Assembly (NCBI GenBank): GCA_015039365.1
Contig: WION01000098.1
Location: 102,107 to 166,106, forward strand
Reading direction: 5' to 3'
Source of the DNA: Amanita rubescens
Taxonomy: Eukaryota > Basidiomycota > Agaricomycetes > Agaricales > Amanitaceae
DNA length: 64,000 nucleotides
A model generated the notes under the pieces. It was not told the DNA's origin. It searched no databases and saw only the letters and a program-made list of their open reading frames with translations. The first letter of the stretch is position 1. Each line of letters starts with the position of its first letter. A program made the position numbers and the translations under genes. Below, piece after piece: positions 10,997 through 22,079 of the stretch.

Positions 10997-12335
10997 TCAA
11001 GTGTTGGCGAGAACATTACCTTTGCTTGCCAGCTGGGCCTTGAGCTCCGCGAGCTGACGTTCCAAATCCTGCGCACGATGCTCCGCTTCCTCCTTCTGCT
11101 TTCTCTCTTCCTCCGCACGACGCTCCGACTCCTCGGCACGCTTCTTCTCTTCCTCCTTCTGCTTTCTCTCTTCTTCCGCACGACGTTGCGCTTCCTCCTT
11201 CTGCTTCTTCTCTTCTTGCCTTAAGCGCGCCTCTTCCTCCGCGCGCCTGTCTGACTCCTCCGCCTGCTTCTTAGCCACTTTTAAATGCTTGTTATCCGGA
11301 TGATTAATCAAATCATCAATCTGCAAAATTTCATTCACGTCAGGCGCCGAATAAAAAAGTAAAAAAAAAAAAACTTACCCTCTGATCAAAAGAGCGCCAC
11401 ATCGTATCAAACTTTCCCAACAACACCTCAAAATCAACCTCATCCCACAAATGACCCGTCGGCAACCCCCTCCAAGACCCTTGTTTCCCATTAACCTGCA
11501 TCGGCTTTCCCAAATGACGTTGTTTAAGCGCTTCCACAGCACAATAACAAAACCAATAACAATTCTTTTCAAAGAAATGATATTCCTTTGAATGATCATT
11601 AATAGCACAAGCCAAAACGACCAATTTCGCAAGCGGTATCTGATTTTCGGGGGCAAACACGATACGTTCGACGAGTACCTGACTCTTTATCTCTTCCTTG
11701 CTTTTAGGCAGGTCGGGATCGAATAGGGTAACTTCGTCCACCGCGTTCTTTTTGAATTTTTTGGCTCTACCGTCGTTGACGGTTGTCGTCGCCGCGCCGT
11801 CTTGAGAATCTGAATCGGTGTTGCTTTGAGGAGGAGAAGTGGTGGGTCCGGTTTGTGAGCGGCTTCCTGAGCCACGTCCTCCTATGATGGCTTTTCCGAA
11901 TGCTTTGGCGGAAGAGTCCTGTAACCGTCGTTCGATACGGAGGAAAACGGTTCCTCCATTGCCGTCGCTGAGATTGGCGATTAAATATTCGTGTCGGACT
12001 TTGGTGCTGTGGTCCTTGTAAGTGTTGATCTCCGTGACCTTCCAATGTTCGCGAGAGAGGCCGGCGTTTTTCGGCGTGGCGTAGAGTAAGCAGAGGTAGT
12101 CGCGGTAACTGTCGACGCGGTAGACGTTGTTGAGAGGTTTAAACTCTATGGATTGGAAATGGATAGATTTCGACGACATTCTGAGAAAACGGGCGATGGA
12201 AGTGAGAGTGTAGCGAAGACGGACGGATAAGGGGACTTTATATGAGACGCGAAGAGCGGATTTGCCGTAAGTGGGTGCCGGTTTTGTCGCCTGGGCCATA
12301 TTGGAACTTTGTGCCACCGGCTGTTGTTCTGCCAT
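10997..12335 (-). CDS. Coiled-coil protein with H...NCYWF papain-like-type motif
   Basis: Exon 1 is 12335-11379 (319 codons from MAEQQPVAQ) and exon 2 is 11320-10997. The 58-nt intron has GTAAGT at the donor and TTGCAG at the acceptor, phase 0. An upstream in-frame ATG at 12359 is possible. Residues about 50-140 look globular. A Ser/Thr/Asp-rich linker with a KKFKK patch follows. Residues about 235-315 contain YHFFEKNCYWFCYCAVEAL. An invariant NC after a His-containing strand is typical of LRAT/PPPDE/NlpC-like thiol hydrolase folds, so a papain-like fold is a reasonable inference, but catalysis is unproven. The last about 90 residues are a charged coiled coil of Glu/Lys/Arg heptads (RRAEEERKQKEE repeats). 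A further donor (AAAG|GTAATG) near the end would replace the last few residues by an alternative end. Product and partner are unknown. Confidence 0.7.
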
Positions 12336-12359
12336 TATTTCATGTATCACAGAGAACAC

Positions 12360-14930
12360 AGCCCAAGTTCCTTCCCGAAATGGTCAAGCAACGCGACGAA
12401 CAATACGATCGTTGTGGAACAAGGATGACTGCATGAGAATACCCCGATAAGTTTACGGAACCCATATTTGGAGTGTTTACAGACCTCCGCCGCGTTTGTT
12501 CAACGTGCCACTTGACGAATCCGCAGCACAGCCGAATCGTGACTTGATTTGACGCGAGTTGAACGCTAGTTATGGAGTTTGGAGTACTAAGCGCCTTTGG
12601 CCCGGAACGGCAGTCGGCAAATCCAAGGTAAGGCTTGTTGATGATGACGGATTGGGACAAGGTTTGAACAGTTTCAATAATTGTTCGCGGAGTCGGTTTG
12701 GTTGATGTTCCTGGACACGCTAGTCTAAAATAAGCACCTGTACCTACCTAATCGGGTAAGTCGTTGATCCTCCGCTCATTTTGCTTCTGGATTAGGAAAG
12801 TCCTGGGGTGCACGCAGACGAGGTTTCTGTCAATCTGAGCACGAGTCATCGAGACGAGCATTTTACGGTGTGGAATGGGGTGGCGTACAATGTTCTGCGT
12901 AGAAATGTTTATTCGTGTAGGTCCATGTGCGCGCGGTTTGAGCTGGTTTGAGCTTGCCGTTTCAGGACCGTTTTCATAATGCTTGGACTGAACGAACAAT
13001 GACTTCTTGAACGGGATGGAATTTGGGGTCGGATGTTTCTGGTTTTGTTTAATCCTCCGAAAATTCAGGAGCATCATGCACGACCCTCGGTCATCAACGG
13101 AGAATTTTATTGAGGGCTGTGGGCATGTGGATAAATTTGGCAAGTTTGGTTCTTCCTTCCGGATCTGTTTGTGTGCGCCAACTCACACCTACAAGTTCAC
13201 GGCAACGATTCGCTTCTTCACGAGTCACGTTAGAATTGACAGTAGCTCCAATTCTTGAGTCATCTGTGGTTCAGATAACAGCACATGTCGGGCGGAACGA
13301 GTTGGCGGTAAAATGCCTGACGATCTCGCCTGGAAATGGCCTCATTTTCTGCAGCCATAAGGAGCTCAATCGAATGACTCGCTGTCAGGTAGACAAGCAA
13401 AATTTGATCCGTCTGGATGTCATTTTTTTGTTCTACTCTTATTACTCGAGCCCTGGATATGTGAGGATAAAGCGTAGCATTGGCAACGCAGCAATTAGCA
13501 TGAGAAACACCTTCGCTAGGTTCTTTTCCTCTTCATCCGCTTTCGTCGTCTTGAATGTGCGCGCCCACAATCGATGAATCGGGGGTGCGGTGACTCTCGC
13601 CGTTTCGCATCCAGATTCCACCCACTTTCTTCCCCCCCTCATTTATCCTCATGTCTTCCTCTCCCTCACTGGCCTCGAACCACCCCAGCATCTGAGGCCT
13701 ACACCCCAAAGCTCAACGGCCCGCGTATCGCCCCCAAGCGAGATCACGGCTCCCCCAATCCAATTGCAAGACATCTCTACTGCAGTCATCGCACACAGCT
13801 GCGACACTCCATCTCTAGTCCATGGTCGTCTGCGGCTAACCACCCCATCCATGGCCCAGGCTTCTACGACTCCCAGCTAGTCGTTGGCTCTCCACCATGC
13901 GCCCCAGCACCAAATCCCACTGGCTCCCATCTGAGACATGAGCGCTCCAGTCCCTGCGCCCTCCCAAGTTCCGGAGACTGCTCAGTACGTGACTGCTTTT
14001 TTCTGTAATCTACGTTTACTAATTACGACCTCACCCACTCTTCACCTTTTCGCTTTCACACTCAGACTAAGGAATCGACCCTCACTTCCGTGATCCAAGC
14101 GATACTGGCAACGGGTTGCAAACACCAGCTCCAGCCACGGAAAAGGAGATTTTTAGACCGTTTTTTGTATCTGGCATGAGCGGGATGAACATCGATGGAT
14201 GTGAACAGTGACACCCATTATCAAGGCAAGCCTCGTTAACACTTGCAACGTTTTTAATCCCATTTACCGTGACTTTCGCAGCGTCTTCCTTCATCGGTTT
14301 CAGATTCCCAATTTCCGAGCCATTTTCCTGGCTCTCGAATGCATAATACGGGAATTTCGCTTTTTCAAACCGTAGAAATGAACATTTGTTAGAATCGGCG
14401 GCTTTGGACTGCGCTCAAGTCAGTTCCGCATAAAAGGTAAGAAAGATTAAAGCTTTCTCTTGTATTTTACTGACCTATGAAAGGACACTAGATGGCTGGC
14501 AACCAGATCGAGCGTTTCCCCACCAATGTGACTTGGAGACCTAGAAAAATGACAAAAGCCAAGGCTAGCGGGGTGACGCCCCAAGAACGGCCTTTGAAAA
14601 CGAAAGGCAGAGGGACTATCCTTCTTTTGCCTTTTCATTTTGAGCTCATACATGCGCTGGTGATTGAAGAAAAGTGAAAGTTGCACTACTCGCACTATTC
14701 AGTCGGTTGCACAGCCACCGCCCACCAATCGGTGGCGTTGAACGTCCTTCTACTATTATTCATCACGCTGTCTACTAAACTTCAGTACCACATCCGGCTC
14801 TTTGTTACGAACTTCATGTTTCCAATGTACTACAATAGGTGGCACCATAGAAGTCAGCGGAATTGCGGAACTCCGCGACGGCTTCAATATTACCGATCGT
14901 TATTTACACTTGTTTGCCATGCCCACATTT
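12360..14930. other. Intergenic, no supported gene; one doubtful exon pair
   Basis: No recognised domain. A possible start is at 13939 (MSAPVPAPSQVPETAQ) with a GTGACT donor near 13991 and a CTCAG acceptor near 14067, leading into TKESTLTSVIQAILATG. It cannot be extended convincingly. A 61-codon ORF at 14492-14677 is also unsupported. CT-rich tracts at 13600-13680 resemble fungal promoter sequence. Confidence 0.4.
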
Positions 14931-14932
14931 GA

Positions 14933-16975
14933 TGCTGGGCGCTGAGCGCTATCGCAGCTGCGCAAGGCGGCTCAGACTTTGCGTGCAGATGCTTCAACGC
15001 CGCGGAAAAACAAGAGGAACTCATTCCCGGATCAGAGTCGTCTAGCTCTGACAGCGACGTGGAAGTTGACCGACCTAGGCGAGCGTGGTCTCCCAGCGTA
15101 CCCCTCCGAGATTCTTCTTCTCCAGATGAAGAACAAAATTATCATCGAGTCGTCGAATCGTCCCAGACGACTTTCAAGCCGACTCTGTACCACAATATTT
15201 TTTGCACTTGTCTCAAGACGAGCTTTCTTCCGTTTTGAATCGTACTACCTGTGCGCAAGGAACTCGGGCGCGTATTTGCTTACCATTCTTGGAGGAACGG
15301 TTTCTTGGGGTTTCCGGGAAACCTCACCGCGTATATGCACCGAAATCATCTCCGCTTCAGGTTCTAGAGGCCGTTTCATCCAGAATTCAAGGTCTAGGAA
15401 ACGTTTGCAAGGTGTTTTTGATTATCAAGGTCAAAGTGAAGAAGAAGATACCAAGATGCTAAATGTACCTGGTGTACATATGGTATGTAGTATTCTTCTC
15501 TCTCTCTTTTTGCAGAGTTAAACGCGGATAAGCTTAGGTATCAGGAGAACCCTATGTACTTGGGCTACTGCGTTTGATAATATGTTGCCGCCGGCCTAGC
15601 GGGGGCGTTTACTTCATCAAGGGTCCTAAGAAAACTGGCAAGAGTACTTTTGCTAGAACGCTTCTCGATCGATTGCTAGTACGGTAAGTAATCAATTTTC
15701 GTCGTATTCTCCCTACTGATGTCATGGGTTTAGCTTTGACCGTGTTGCGTACCTAGAGTGCGATCCGGGCCAATCTGAATTCACACCTGGCGGCATGGTG
15801 GCATTAAATATCATTGAAGACCATTGCTTTGGTGAGCGTTTTGTAAATCATTCGACGAAACACGACTAAAAAGCGGACCAGGACCTCCATTTTCTCATCC
15901 GACATCACCTAACAGAGCGCACTACATTGGAGCTACAACACCACTTTCATCGCCTGCACATTACCTAGCCTCTGTTCAAGCCCTATTCCAGGCGTACGAG
16001 CTTGACCTTCGCACCCCCCTTCTTTCCTCTGACGTGCCGAACCACATAAGGGATGTCATCCCACTCCTGGTCAACACCATGGGTTGGAATAAAGGTATTG
16101 GTGCAGACCTGACCCAAAGAATCCAAGACATTATCCAACCAACGCACGTGTTTGAGATCACCGCATCAAACTCTCTCGATGACTTTAACTACCCACCCGA
16201 CTTTGGCAAGTCTCAACTTTACGCGCAGATTGAGCCTATCGTACCCTCATCTGTGGCGCCTCTCCATACTTTGTATACACCTGCAGATGATCGTGTTATC
16301 AATCTTCTCTCCCATCTCCATGCTGTTTTCCCGGCGCCATCTCGGGAGATCGTAGATCTGTCTAGTAGTACGACCTCACTTGAGCAAATCACAGCTACGT
16401 CTTGGAGAACGGCGTTGCCGCTTTGTTCTCAGGTGCCTTACGCTGTAGATTGGCGGGTCGCCCCGGATCGTATCATTTCTCGTAGGAAATGGCGCAGAGG
16501 ATGTGATTCCCGCGGAGGTGGGGCTTTGGTCGGCCTTGTGTCCAGTTGGGAAGATGGCGTAAACGCAAACGGTAACGTGGCGATTATGGATAGCGGGTTG
16601 CCACCCACCCGCCAGACGTTGTTGCCTTGTGTACAGGGAGCTCGGCCTCCTACGCCTACGTCCTCGACTTGTTTTGGCATCGCGCTTGTTCGTTCCTTTT
16701 CTGAAACGAAATCTTCTTAGCTGGAGATGCACGTTCTTACTTCCGTACCACCTGCTTTTCTCAAGCACTCTCGCGTATTCGTCAAAGGAGAGATGGAGTT
16801 ACCCGTTTTGGGTATGCTTGACTATAATGCGGGTGGCGATGATGAAGAATGGAAGAACGGCGTGGCTGGGGTGGAGTGGGGACGCGTGCCGTATCTTCAA
16901 TGGGGTAAAGGCGAGGGAGCGGGTTCGCAGCGCAGACGTGTGAGAAGGAATCTGATGCGCAAGGCGCAAATGTGA
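14933..16975 (+). pseudogene. GRC3: GRC3/NOL9-type polynucleotide 5'-hydroxyl kinase, frame-disrupted
   Basis: GRC3 phosphorylates RNA 5'-hydroxyl ends during pre-rRNA ITS2 processing. The core is clear: a Walker A motif GPKKTGKST at 15621-15647, a 50-nt intron (15684-15733), then RVAYLECDPGQSEFTPGG, a second 50-nt intron (15832-15881), and a long open exon with THVFEI, FGIALVRSF and, near the end, LEMHVLTSVPP...GEMELPVLGML, all typical of the family. The exon carries an in-frame TAG at 16718-16720, after which the frame continues to 16975. Upstream, the N-terminal part is recognisable (STPRKNKRNS, SSSDSDVEVD, YFLHLSQDELSS, HRVYAPKSSPLQVLEA) but spread over all three frames, so several indels are needed between 14933 and 15480. 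Either this is a pseudogene or the assembly has many indel errors here. A functional copy elsewhere would be expected, because the gene is essential in yeast. Confidence 0.75.
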
Positions 16976-17513
16976 TGGAGAGAGGGTACCGCCATCGGCA
17001 GGCATGTATGCCTCGTTGCGGAATACAGCTTCTTGCGAGATTGAAAGCTCAAGATTTCTTTTCCCTATGAATAAAAAAACACAGCCTTGTACCGTAAAGT
17101 TGTTCCATGCCATGGCCGCGTGTCTATCGTCGCTATTCGTGTTACTCGGGAAACACGCGATCCATAATTCTTCCATTCTGAACTGCTGCCGTCGTATCTA
17201 GGGTCAGTAAGGGTTCCCGAGCCAATACAGATGTCTATGTTTCCCTACCTCCGTTTGGGAGGTTCTTTTAGAAGATCACTGGACATATATCCCGTAATGA
17301 TGTGCCGATTGGCCCTACACTCAATAACAGGTCTAAACTATCATGGCCGCTTTGCTGTTGAAAGCGCAGCACATTTGACGGCTCTTTCACATCGTTTCGA
17401 GTCATACCTCATAGCCCGATGAAGAAGAAAAAATTATCCAGTGCAAGATAAATGTGCAATCGTTTGAGTGGCGTTGACTCACCTCCCTGGTGTTCAATCC
17501 CCGACTCTGAGAG
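16976..17513. other. Spacer, no recognised gene
   Basis: Only short ORFs. An AATAAA-like AATAAAAAAAC at about 17070 could serve as a 3'-end signal for the upstream gene remnant. Confidence 0.4.
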
Positions 17514-18100
17514 ATGCAGCGTTCACGCAGAGCAGGACGACCTTCTATCACCGCCATTCGGCCCCGGAGGCTCGACGCTGATGCTTACGCGCGCCAGTTC
17601 GGGAAACCACCTGGTCCGGTAGACCAATGGCTTGACCGTGCGTACCGACAAGCAAATGAATCCGGGTACCCATTCGTCATGGGTGGTTCCGTGCCTACGC
17701 TCGATTACGGCCCACATACTGTGATATGTCGGGTCGAGCGCGTCGTCCATGATGTAATTTACCTTTGGATCTCTCGAGGGCTATTGCTAAATTCTGCTTA
17801 TGATAGCCAGTCGAGGATCCAGATAGCATGTTCACCGAGTCAAGCAGGTACGAGCTGTACCTAACCACCATGACCTTTGTCCTCCGGGACACCCCTTTCG
17901 CTCTCCACACGAGCTCTCGGATTCTCCTTGAGACATTCAGTGGGGTCGGCGGGAGAGCAAGGGGCGCCGCTGTGGATGGGCCTTGAATACAACTCGCTTG
18001 AGTTCGTACAGACCCAAGCAGATCTTTCAAAATTTCTGGAGGAGTTTGGACGAACGGAGAAATCACAAGTAGGTCGTTGCAAAGTTTATTCAGAATTCTG
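17514..18100 (+). pseudogene. Protein-like reading frames, unknown, probably broken gene
   Basis: A first frame (from 17514) reads RLDADAYARQFGKPPGPVD and ANESGYPFVMGGSVPTLDYG. After a possible donor (CAG|GTACGA, about 17847) or in direct continuation, a frame reads YELYLTTMTFVLRDTPFALH. Then a change of frame is needed to reach LWMGLEYNSLEFVQTQADL, which ends at another donor-like site (CAAGTAGGT). The pieces are collinear and protein-like, but a frameshift near 17940 is not explained by an intron. I do not recognise the family. Confidence 0.3.
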
Positions 18101-18412
18101 AGCGTATTTTTTTTTCATTTAGTACGTTGTCGTGTCTGTCGGGGACCATTATGTCGGTACCATTTTCTGCTGAATATTTTGTCAGATATGGAACTGATTC
18201 CTCGGTTGTTTTGTAATCAGCTAAATCATCAGGCATCGATGCCCACAAAACGAAGGCGAATATTTGGTGATGCGGGTAATACATGTTGACGGAGTCCTAT
18301 CTCTTTAACACCGGTATGTTTACTTCCATGTAGATTAGTAAATGTACCAGTATTCGAGTTTGCACGAATCTGCGACATTGATGCTACTTGATCAACCTGA
18401 GTATGTCCAGAC

Positions 18413-18428
18413 GGCCCTATCCAAGGTC
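18413..18428. repeat. LINE target-site duplication, left copy
   Basis: GGCCCTATCCAAGGTC, repeated exactly at 20239-20254 on the other side of the ORF1-only LINE. Confidence 0.9.
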
Positions 18429-20238
18429 TTTTTTTTTTTTGAATAGAAGGAGTGTATTGCCACATACGCTACCGAGGTATACTGGGAAAAAAGCCAACAC
18501 TAACTAGAGCGAGGAAAAAGAACCCGTAAGACATACTTATACTAATCACGTCATCGGCATAGGGCCGCATATAGTGTTTAACTAGTCCATCTCCACACGC
18601 GACATAGTAGGAGGAGGAACGTTGAGCCTTGGAAGGAAAGGGGCCTATCGGTATGAGTCAAGGCCTCCGTAGCGGGCCTCAAAGCGGGCGGCGTGTTTTG
18701 TTTGGTGACGTTGATCGCGCGTCTGGCGGACTTGCTTCAACCGTTTGGCTTGCAGGATGGCAAGGCAGTCCCGAGAGATGGCGGGATGATGCCCACGGCA
18801 ATTGATACACTTGATGTCTTGCATGGAGGAGTCCTGTAGGACCGCTTGCTCGTGTACGGCGGAACTGTGACAGTTGGCGCATAAGGCACACCAAGGAAGG
18901 CGTGACGAACAGACGTGTGAAGTGTGGCCCCACCGAAGGCAGATGCCACACTGACGAGAGGCCTTGCGCAAGACCCAGGGATGGGCATGACAGGGGATGC
19001 CATCGAAATGGACATCGGTCTGGAGGAGGCGGCGTGCAACAGAGGAAGCACGGTCGTCGGCAACTTCGACCACCACAGTGGCGGTATAGCCAATCGTCTT
19101 GCCTGAGGGTATGACGAAATGGGCTTGTTGTACAAAATGTACTCCCTTCCAACGGGGATGAGATGAGACCGTGGCGTGAAGCCAGTCGGACGTGGACGCG
19201 CCCCCGTCCAGGCGGTGCGTCGGAACATGCATGAATTTGATGAGGGACGTAGTGTCCCGGCTGAGGAGCTGAACGCCTCCTGCGTGCAAAGTGGACAGGA
19301 GGGATATGACCTCCTTTTTGAGTTTGGGGCCGATGGCCTGGGTGTAACGCACCAGGAGATCACCACGTAGGGTAAAGCCTACATGAGCAGGCGGGGGGGA
19401 GGAGCCAGCAAGGGCTTTCTGAACGTCCGAGAGGAGAGGGATCGCAGCGCCGGTAGGGCTGGGACGGAAACGGAGAACCAAAGCCGAAGCCTTGGTCCCC
19501 TGACGAGTACAGGACTTGATAGTGGTGGTTTGCTTTGACGGTCCAAGAGGAGGGGGCGGCGGCAGGGCAGAGGGAGGGCCTTTGCCTGCAACACTGGCAT
19601 ACGAACGCCTGACAGGAGGCGGGGGGGGAGGGCGGCCGAGAAGTCGCTTCTTGTTGATGCGTATTGGGGTAGGACCCTCGGCACCAGGAGGCACAAGGGT
19701 CTCCATCCTCGTGGGTGGAGGCGGTTCCAACGGAGCAGGCGTTGGGATAGGGGCAGGCGCCGGGGGCCGTGTGACCCGACCGGAGTCTGTGACCCCAAAG
19801 GGGCTGACAAGGTACTCCTTACCCCCTTTTAGCACAAAGGCTTCTAAACCAAAGGCCAGGGCAAAGGGTTCCATAACGCCAGCGAGCGCTTGAATGGCTT
19901 CTGAGGGGAGATGGATGGCGTGGACGCCATCTAATGCGGTACGAAAGTCAGCACAAGCCTCGACGAGGAGGCCATACTGGTCTGGGGCATCAGGGAAGTC
20001 ACCAGAGTGGGCGGAGCCCGCTCTGGACGAATGCATTGTCGGGGGGGGGGTCATCCCCCCTTGTGTCCATGGCGATGTGGGCATCTAGGGAATCGGACTG
20101 AGACGAAGTTCGAGAACCCCGTCCAGACCAGGAAAGTGGAGGAAGGAGAGACCGACCACGGCTGCCGCGAGATGGTCCTGGAGGACGACGGGCCATGTTC
20201 CAAAAGAAGAAGGTGGTGGTATCAGATCAAGATGCGAT
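18429..20238 (-). mobile_element. ORF1-only LINE (half-LINE) with poly(A) and 16-bp TSD
   Basis: The element lies on the minus strand. Its 5' end is at 20238, and its 3' end is a 12-nt A tail (T run at 18429-18440). It is flanked by exact 16-bp copies of GGCCCTATCCAAGGTC. That structure is the mark of target-primed reverse transcription. It encodes an ORF1 with three zinc knuckles as in Tad/LINE elements, but no endonuclease or reverse transcriptase: only about 200 nt separate the ORF1 stop from the tail. It must therefore have been moved by another LINE's machinery. It resembles the mammalian HAL1 principle (ORF1 kept, ORF2 lost). Confidence 0.85.
18645..20084 (-). CDS. LINE ORF1 (gag-like zinc-knuckle protein)
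   Basis: 479 codons from the ATG at 20084. The N-terminal third is Pro-rich, including SYASVAGKG, a motif seen near the start of many LINE ORF1 proteins. The middle is globular. The C-terminus has three Cys/His clusters: CGICLRWGHTSHVC (CX2CX4HX4C), CALCANCHSSAVH and CINCRGHHPAISRDC. Such knuckles bind RNA in the LINE ribonucleoprotein. A second ATG at 20196 in another frame starts MARRPPGPSRGSRGRS and enters an 11-nt C tract (G run at about 20038-20049); a one- or two-base slip there would join it to this ORF, so the native start is probably 20196. Apart from that the frame is open, which suggests a fairly recent insertion. No ORF2 follows. Confidence 0.8.
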   Translation of the reverse strand: MPTSPWTQGGMTPPPTMHSSRAGSAHSGDFPDAPDQYGLLVEACADFRTALDGVHAIHLPSEAIQALAGVMEPFALAFGLEAFVLKGGKEYLVSPFGVTDSGRVTRPPAPAPIPTPAPLEPPPPTRMETLVPPGAEGPTPIRINKKRLLGRPPPPPPVRRSYASVAGKGPPSALPPPPPLGPSKQTTTIKSCTRQGTKASALVLRFRPSPTGAAIPLLSDVQKALAGSSPPPAHVGFTLRGDLLVRYTQAIGPKLKKEVISLLSTLHAGGVQLLSRDTTSLIKFMHVPTHRLDGGASTSDWLHATVSSHPRWKGVHFVQQAHFVIPSGKTIGYTATVVVEVADDRASSVARRLLQTDVHFDGIPCHAHPWVLRKASRQCGICLRWGHTSHVCSSRLPWCALCANCHSSAVHEQAVLQDSSMQDIKCINCRGHHPAISRDCLAILQAKRLKQVRQTRDQRHQTKHAARFEARYGGLDSYR

Positions 20239-20254
20239 GGCCCTATCCAAGGTC
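20239..20254. repeat. LINE target-site duplication, right copy
   Basis: Exact match to 18413-18428. With one mismatch the duplication extends to 19 bp. Confidence 0.9.
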
Positions 20255-21215
20255 GAACTGATAAGAGTCTTAACGCAATTGTTGTGATTCCAGGGCAAGG
20301 TGTCGTCGTATGATTAAGGACATGTATAGGGCTGATAGGACGGGCGATAAACAACTGGTTCCCTGTAGGTAACAGCACGGTGTGCCCGTGCAGGTAGCGG
20401 GTTCGGGTACCTCGGGGCCCGGGGGTACGGGTGGGGGTTGACTACTGTGACACCCGCATTCTCACCCGAAGCCGCAGGGGAAACTATGACGGTCCGTATC
20501 GGACAATATCTAATTACATATATTTATCATCGTGATCTACCGTGATCCGCCGTGATCCGCCGTGATCGCCGTGATCCGCCGTGATCGCCGTGATCCGTCG
20601 TGACCTATGATGCCCCGCCGTGCTTCATTGTGCATGTAAATCCTGCATGCCCGTCGTGGCCTTTCCATCATCGTGGGCCTTCAGGTCACTCCCACGCAGG
20701 TGCATGTTGAGGAAGATCTGGACACTGAGGGTCACCCAGTGAGCTGGCGGTCGGCGGTAAGACCTTGTATATTGACAAATCCATATTCACTGTGCTCGTT
20801 GTAAATCTTTACCGGAAAAATAATACTTAGCAAAGCCCACCTGACATCCCCCAGCCGTGTGAGTATGGCGGCAAAACTAAAACGGAGTAGCGCCGTCACA
20901 GACAAAGAAAAAAATTCCCTTCTTCCCCCCTCTCTTCCTCCTTTGCTCGTCATGCCCATAAGTAGCTCTGTCGCAGAGCTGTTTCCTCTCGTCCCTCGTG
21001 ATCGTTGCACACAATGCACGACAGTGTGCGCCGGTGCCACCTTTGGACAAGTAAGCGTTGCTTCCCAGTCTATGGGAACGCCTTCTCATCTTGTTTAGTT
21101 CCTTGTTCAATGTCGTGAGCCAGTCAATGCTACGGAGCTTTGCGGTTGCGGCCACCCTTACTGGCAGCATTATATCACCCGACCGGCAATCCAACTCGCT
21201 CCTAATGCATCGAGC
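20255..21215. other. Intergenic, no recognised gene
   Basis: GC-rich stretch with GGGTACC-type short repeats at 20395-20450 and the CGTGATCCGC repeat. A 79-codon ORF at 20859-21098 has no recognisable domain. Confidence 0.4.
20531..20604. repeat. Short tandem repeat, CGTGATCCGC units
   Basis: Seven to eight units of 9-10 bp (CGTGATCCGC/CGTGATCGC). No coding role is seen. Confidence 0.85.
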
Positions 21216-21413
21216 ATGTCAGCCGTAGCCTGTGCGTCCTGTGAAGCCACTGGATGTGGAGGCTTCATTCCTTTGGTAACGATTAATACAACACCCTTCC
21301 TTCATCTGAATAATTAATACTTACAGTTATCACCATCCACAACGATGAGCTTACAAACTCCCTGCGCCTGTGGCGCACCTTATCTTCAGCATATACAGGA
21401 CATACCAGAGTCT
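21216..21413 (+). pseudogene. Small Cys-cluster protein gene, cut by LTR insertion
   Basis: Exon 1 (21216-21275, 20 codons) reads MSAVACASCEATGCGGFIPL. A 51-nt intron (GTAACG...TTACAG, 21276-21326) follows, and exon 2 continues in phase with TPCACGAPYLQHIQDIPES until the Gypsy-1 LTR begins at 21414. The CX2CX4CGGFI and CXCGXPY..H spacing looks like a small zinc-ribbon-type protein of a style I associate with agaricomycetes, but I know no function. The coding sequence loses its native end at the LTR boundary. No obvious continuation is present beyond the far LTR at 53903. It could be a complete two-exon gene only if a stop in the LTR were used. Confidence 0.45.
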
Positions 21414-21878
21414 GTTATGATCACGTCGATCTCCACCTACGATGCGTCCACGCTAAGAGCGCTTGACAAAGTAGACTAAGTCCAACGGACAAGTCAAACA
21501 ATAGGTGAACGAATAAGCTAAGTGATAAGACAACTAGAAGGAGTCTTATCCTTGAGAGCGATAATGAACGGAGTAGAAACGACGTTCTTTAGGTGAGATG
21601 GGATGTGATATTGACAAAGACAGTTAAGTCGAACTTAAGGTTCGACGTTACAGTACATCGGTTTATATACATGTACAGAAACACAGCCGTATCGTAAGTA
21701 GAACAAGGGCGATAACAAGTATAGGTAAAACAGGGGGCATAGGGGATGGTACGCGTATGAACAAGGGGTTGGGCATAGGGTAAACGGAATGGGGATCGAT
21801 AAGGGAACGAGGTAGTCCGTTTGATGAACATAATGGGGATGCGACGAAGGGGTAGGCATATACGAAAAAGTAAGCATG
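21414..21878 (-). repeat. Gypsy-1 3' LTR, distal part
   Basis: Begins TGTTATGATCACG and matches the 5' LTR at 53424-53851 with scattered substitutions plus a 33-bp extra segment. It breaks at ...GTAAGCATG, where the TIR element starts. Confidence 0.9.
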
Positions 21879-21905
21879 CATCAGGAAAAAGGGGAAAAAA
21901 CTAAT
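21879..21905. repeat. Left terminal inverted repeat
   Basis: Exact inverse of 28797-28823. Confidence 0.9.
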
Positions 21906-22079
21906 GCTGTCTAATTGTGTCTGACAAAGATTAGTGGAGAAGAAGGGCAGGAGAGTAGTCATTTAGTAGCCTAGATTATAAGGGGTGTAGATTATTATGA
22001 TGTCATTTAATCAGTTAACCAGATGCAGATATAATCAGGAAGAATATGACAGTTGGAGAGTTGGGGCACTAGATATTCA

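Noticed and set aside
13574..14008. 144-codon Ser/Pro/His-rich ORF
   Set aside because: Composition is that of CT-rich promoter DNA, and an overlapping frame is open too.
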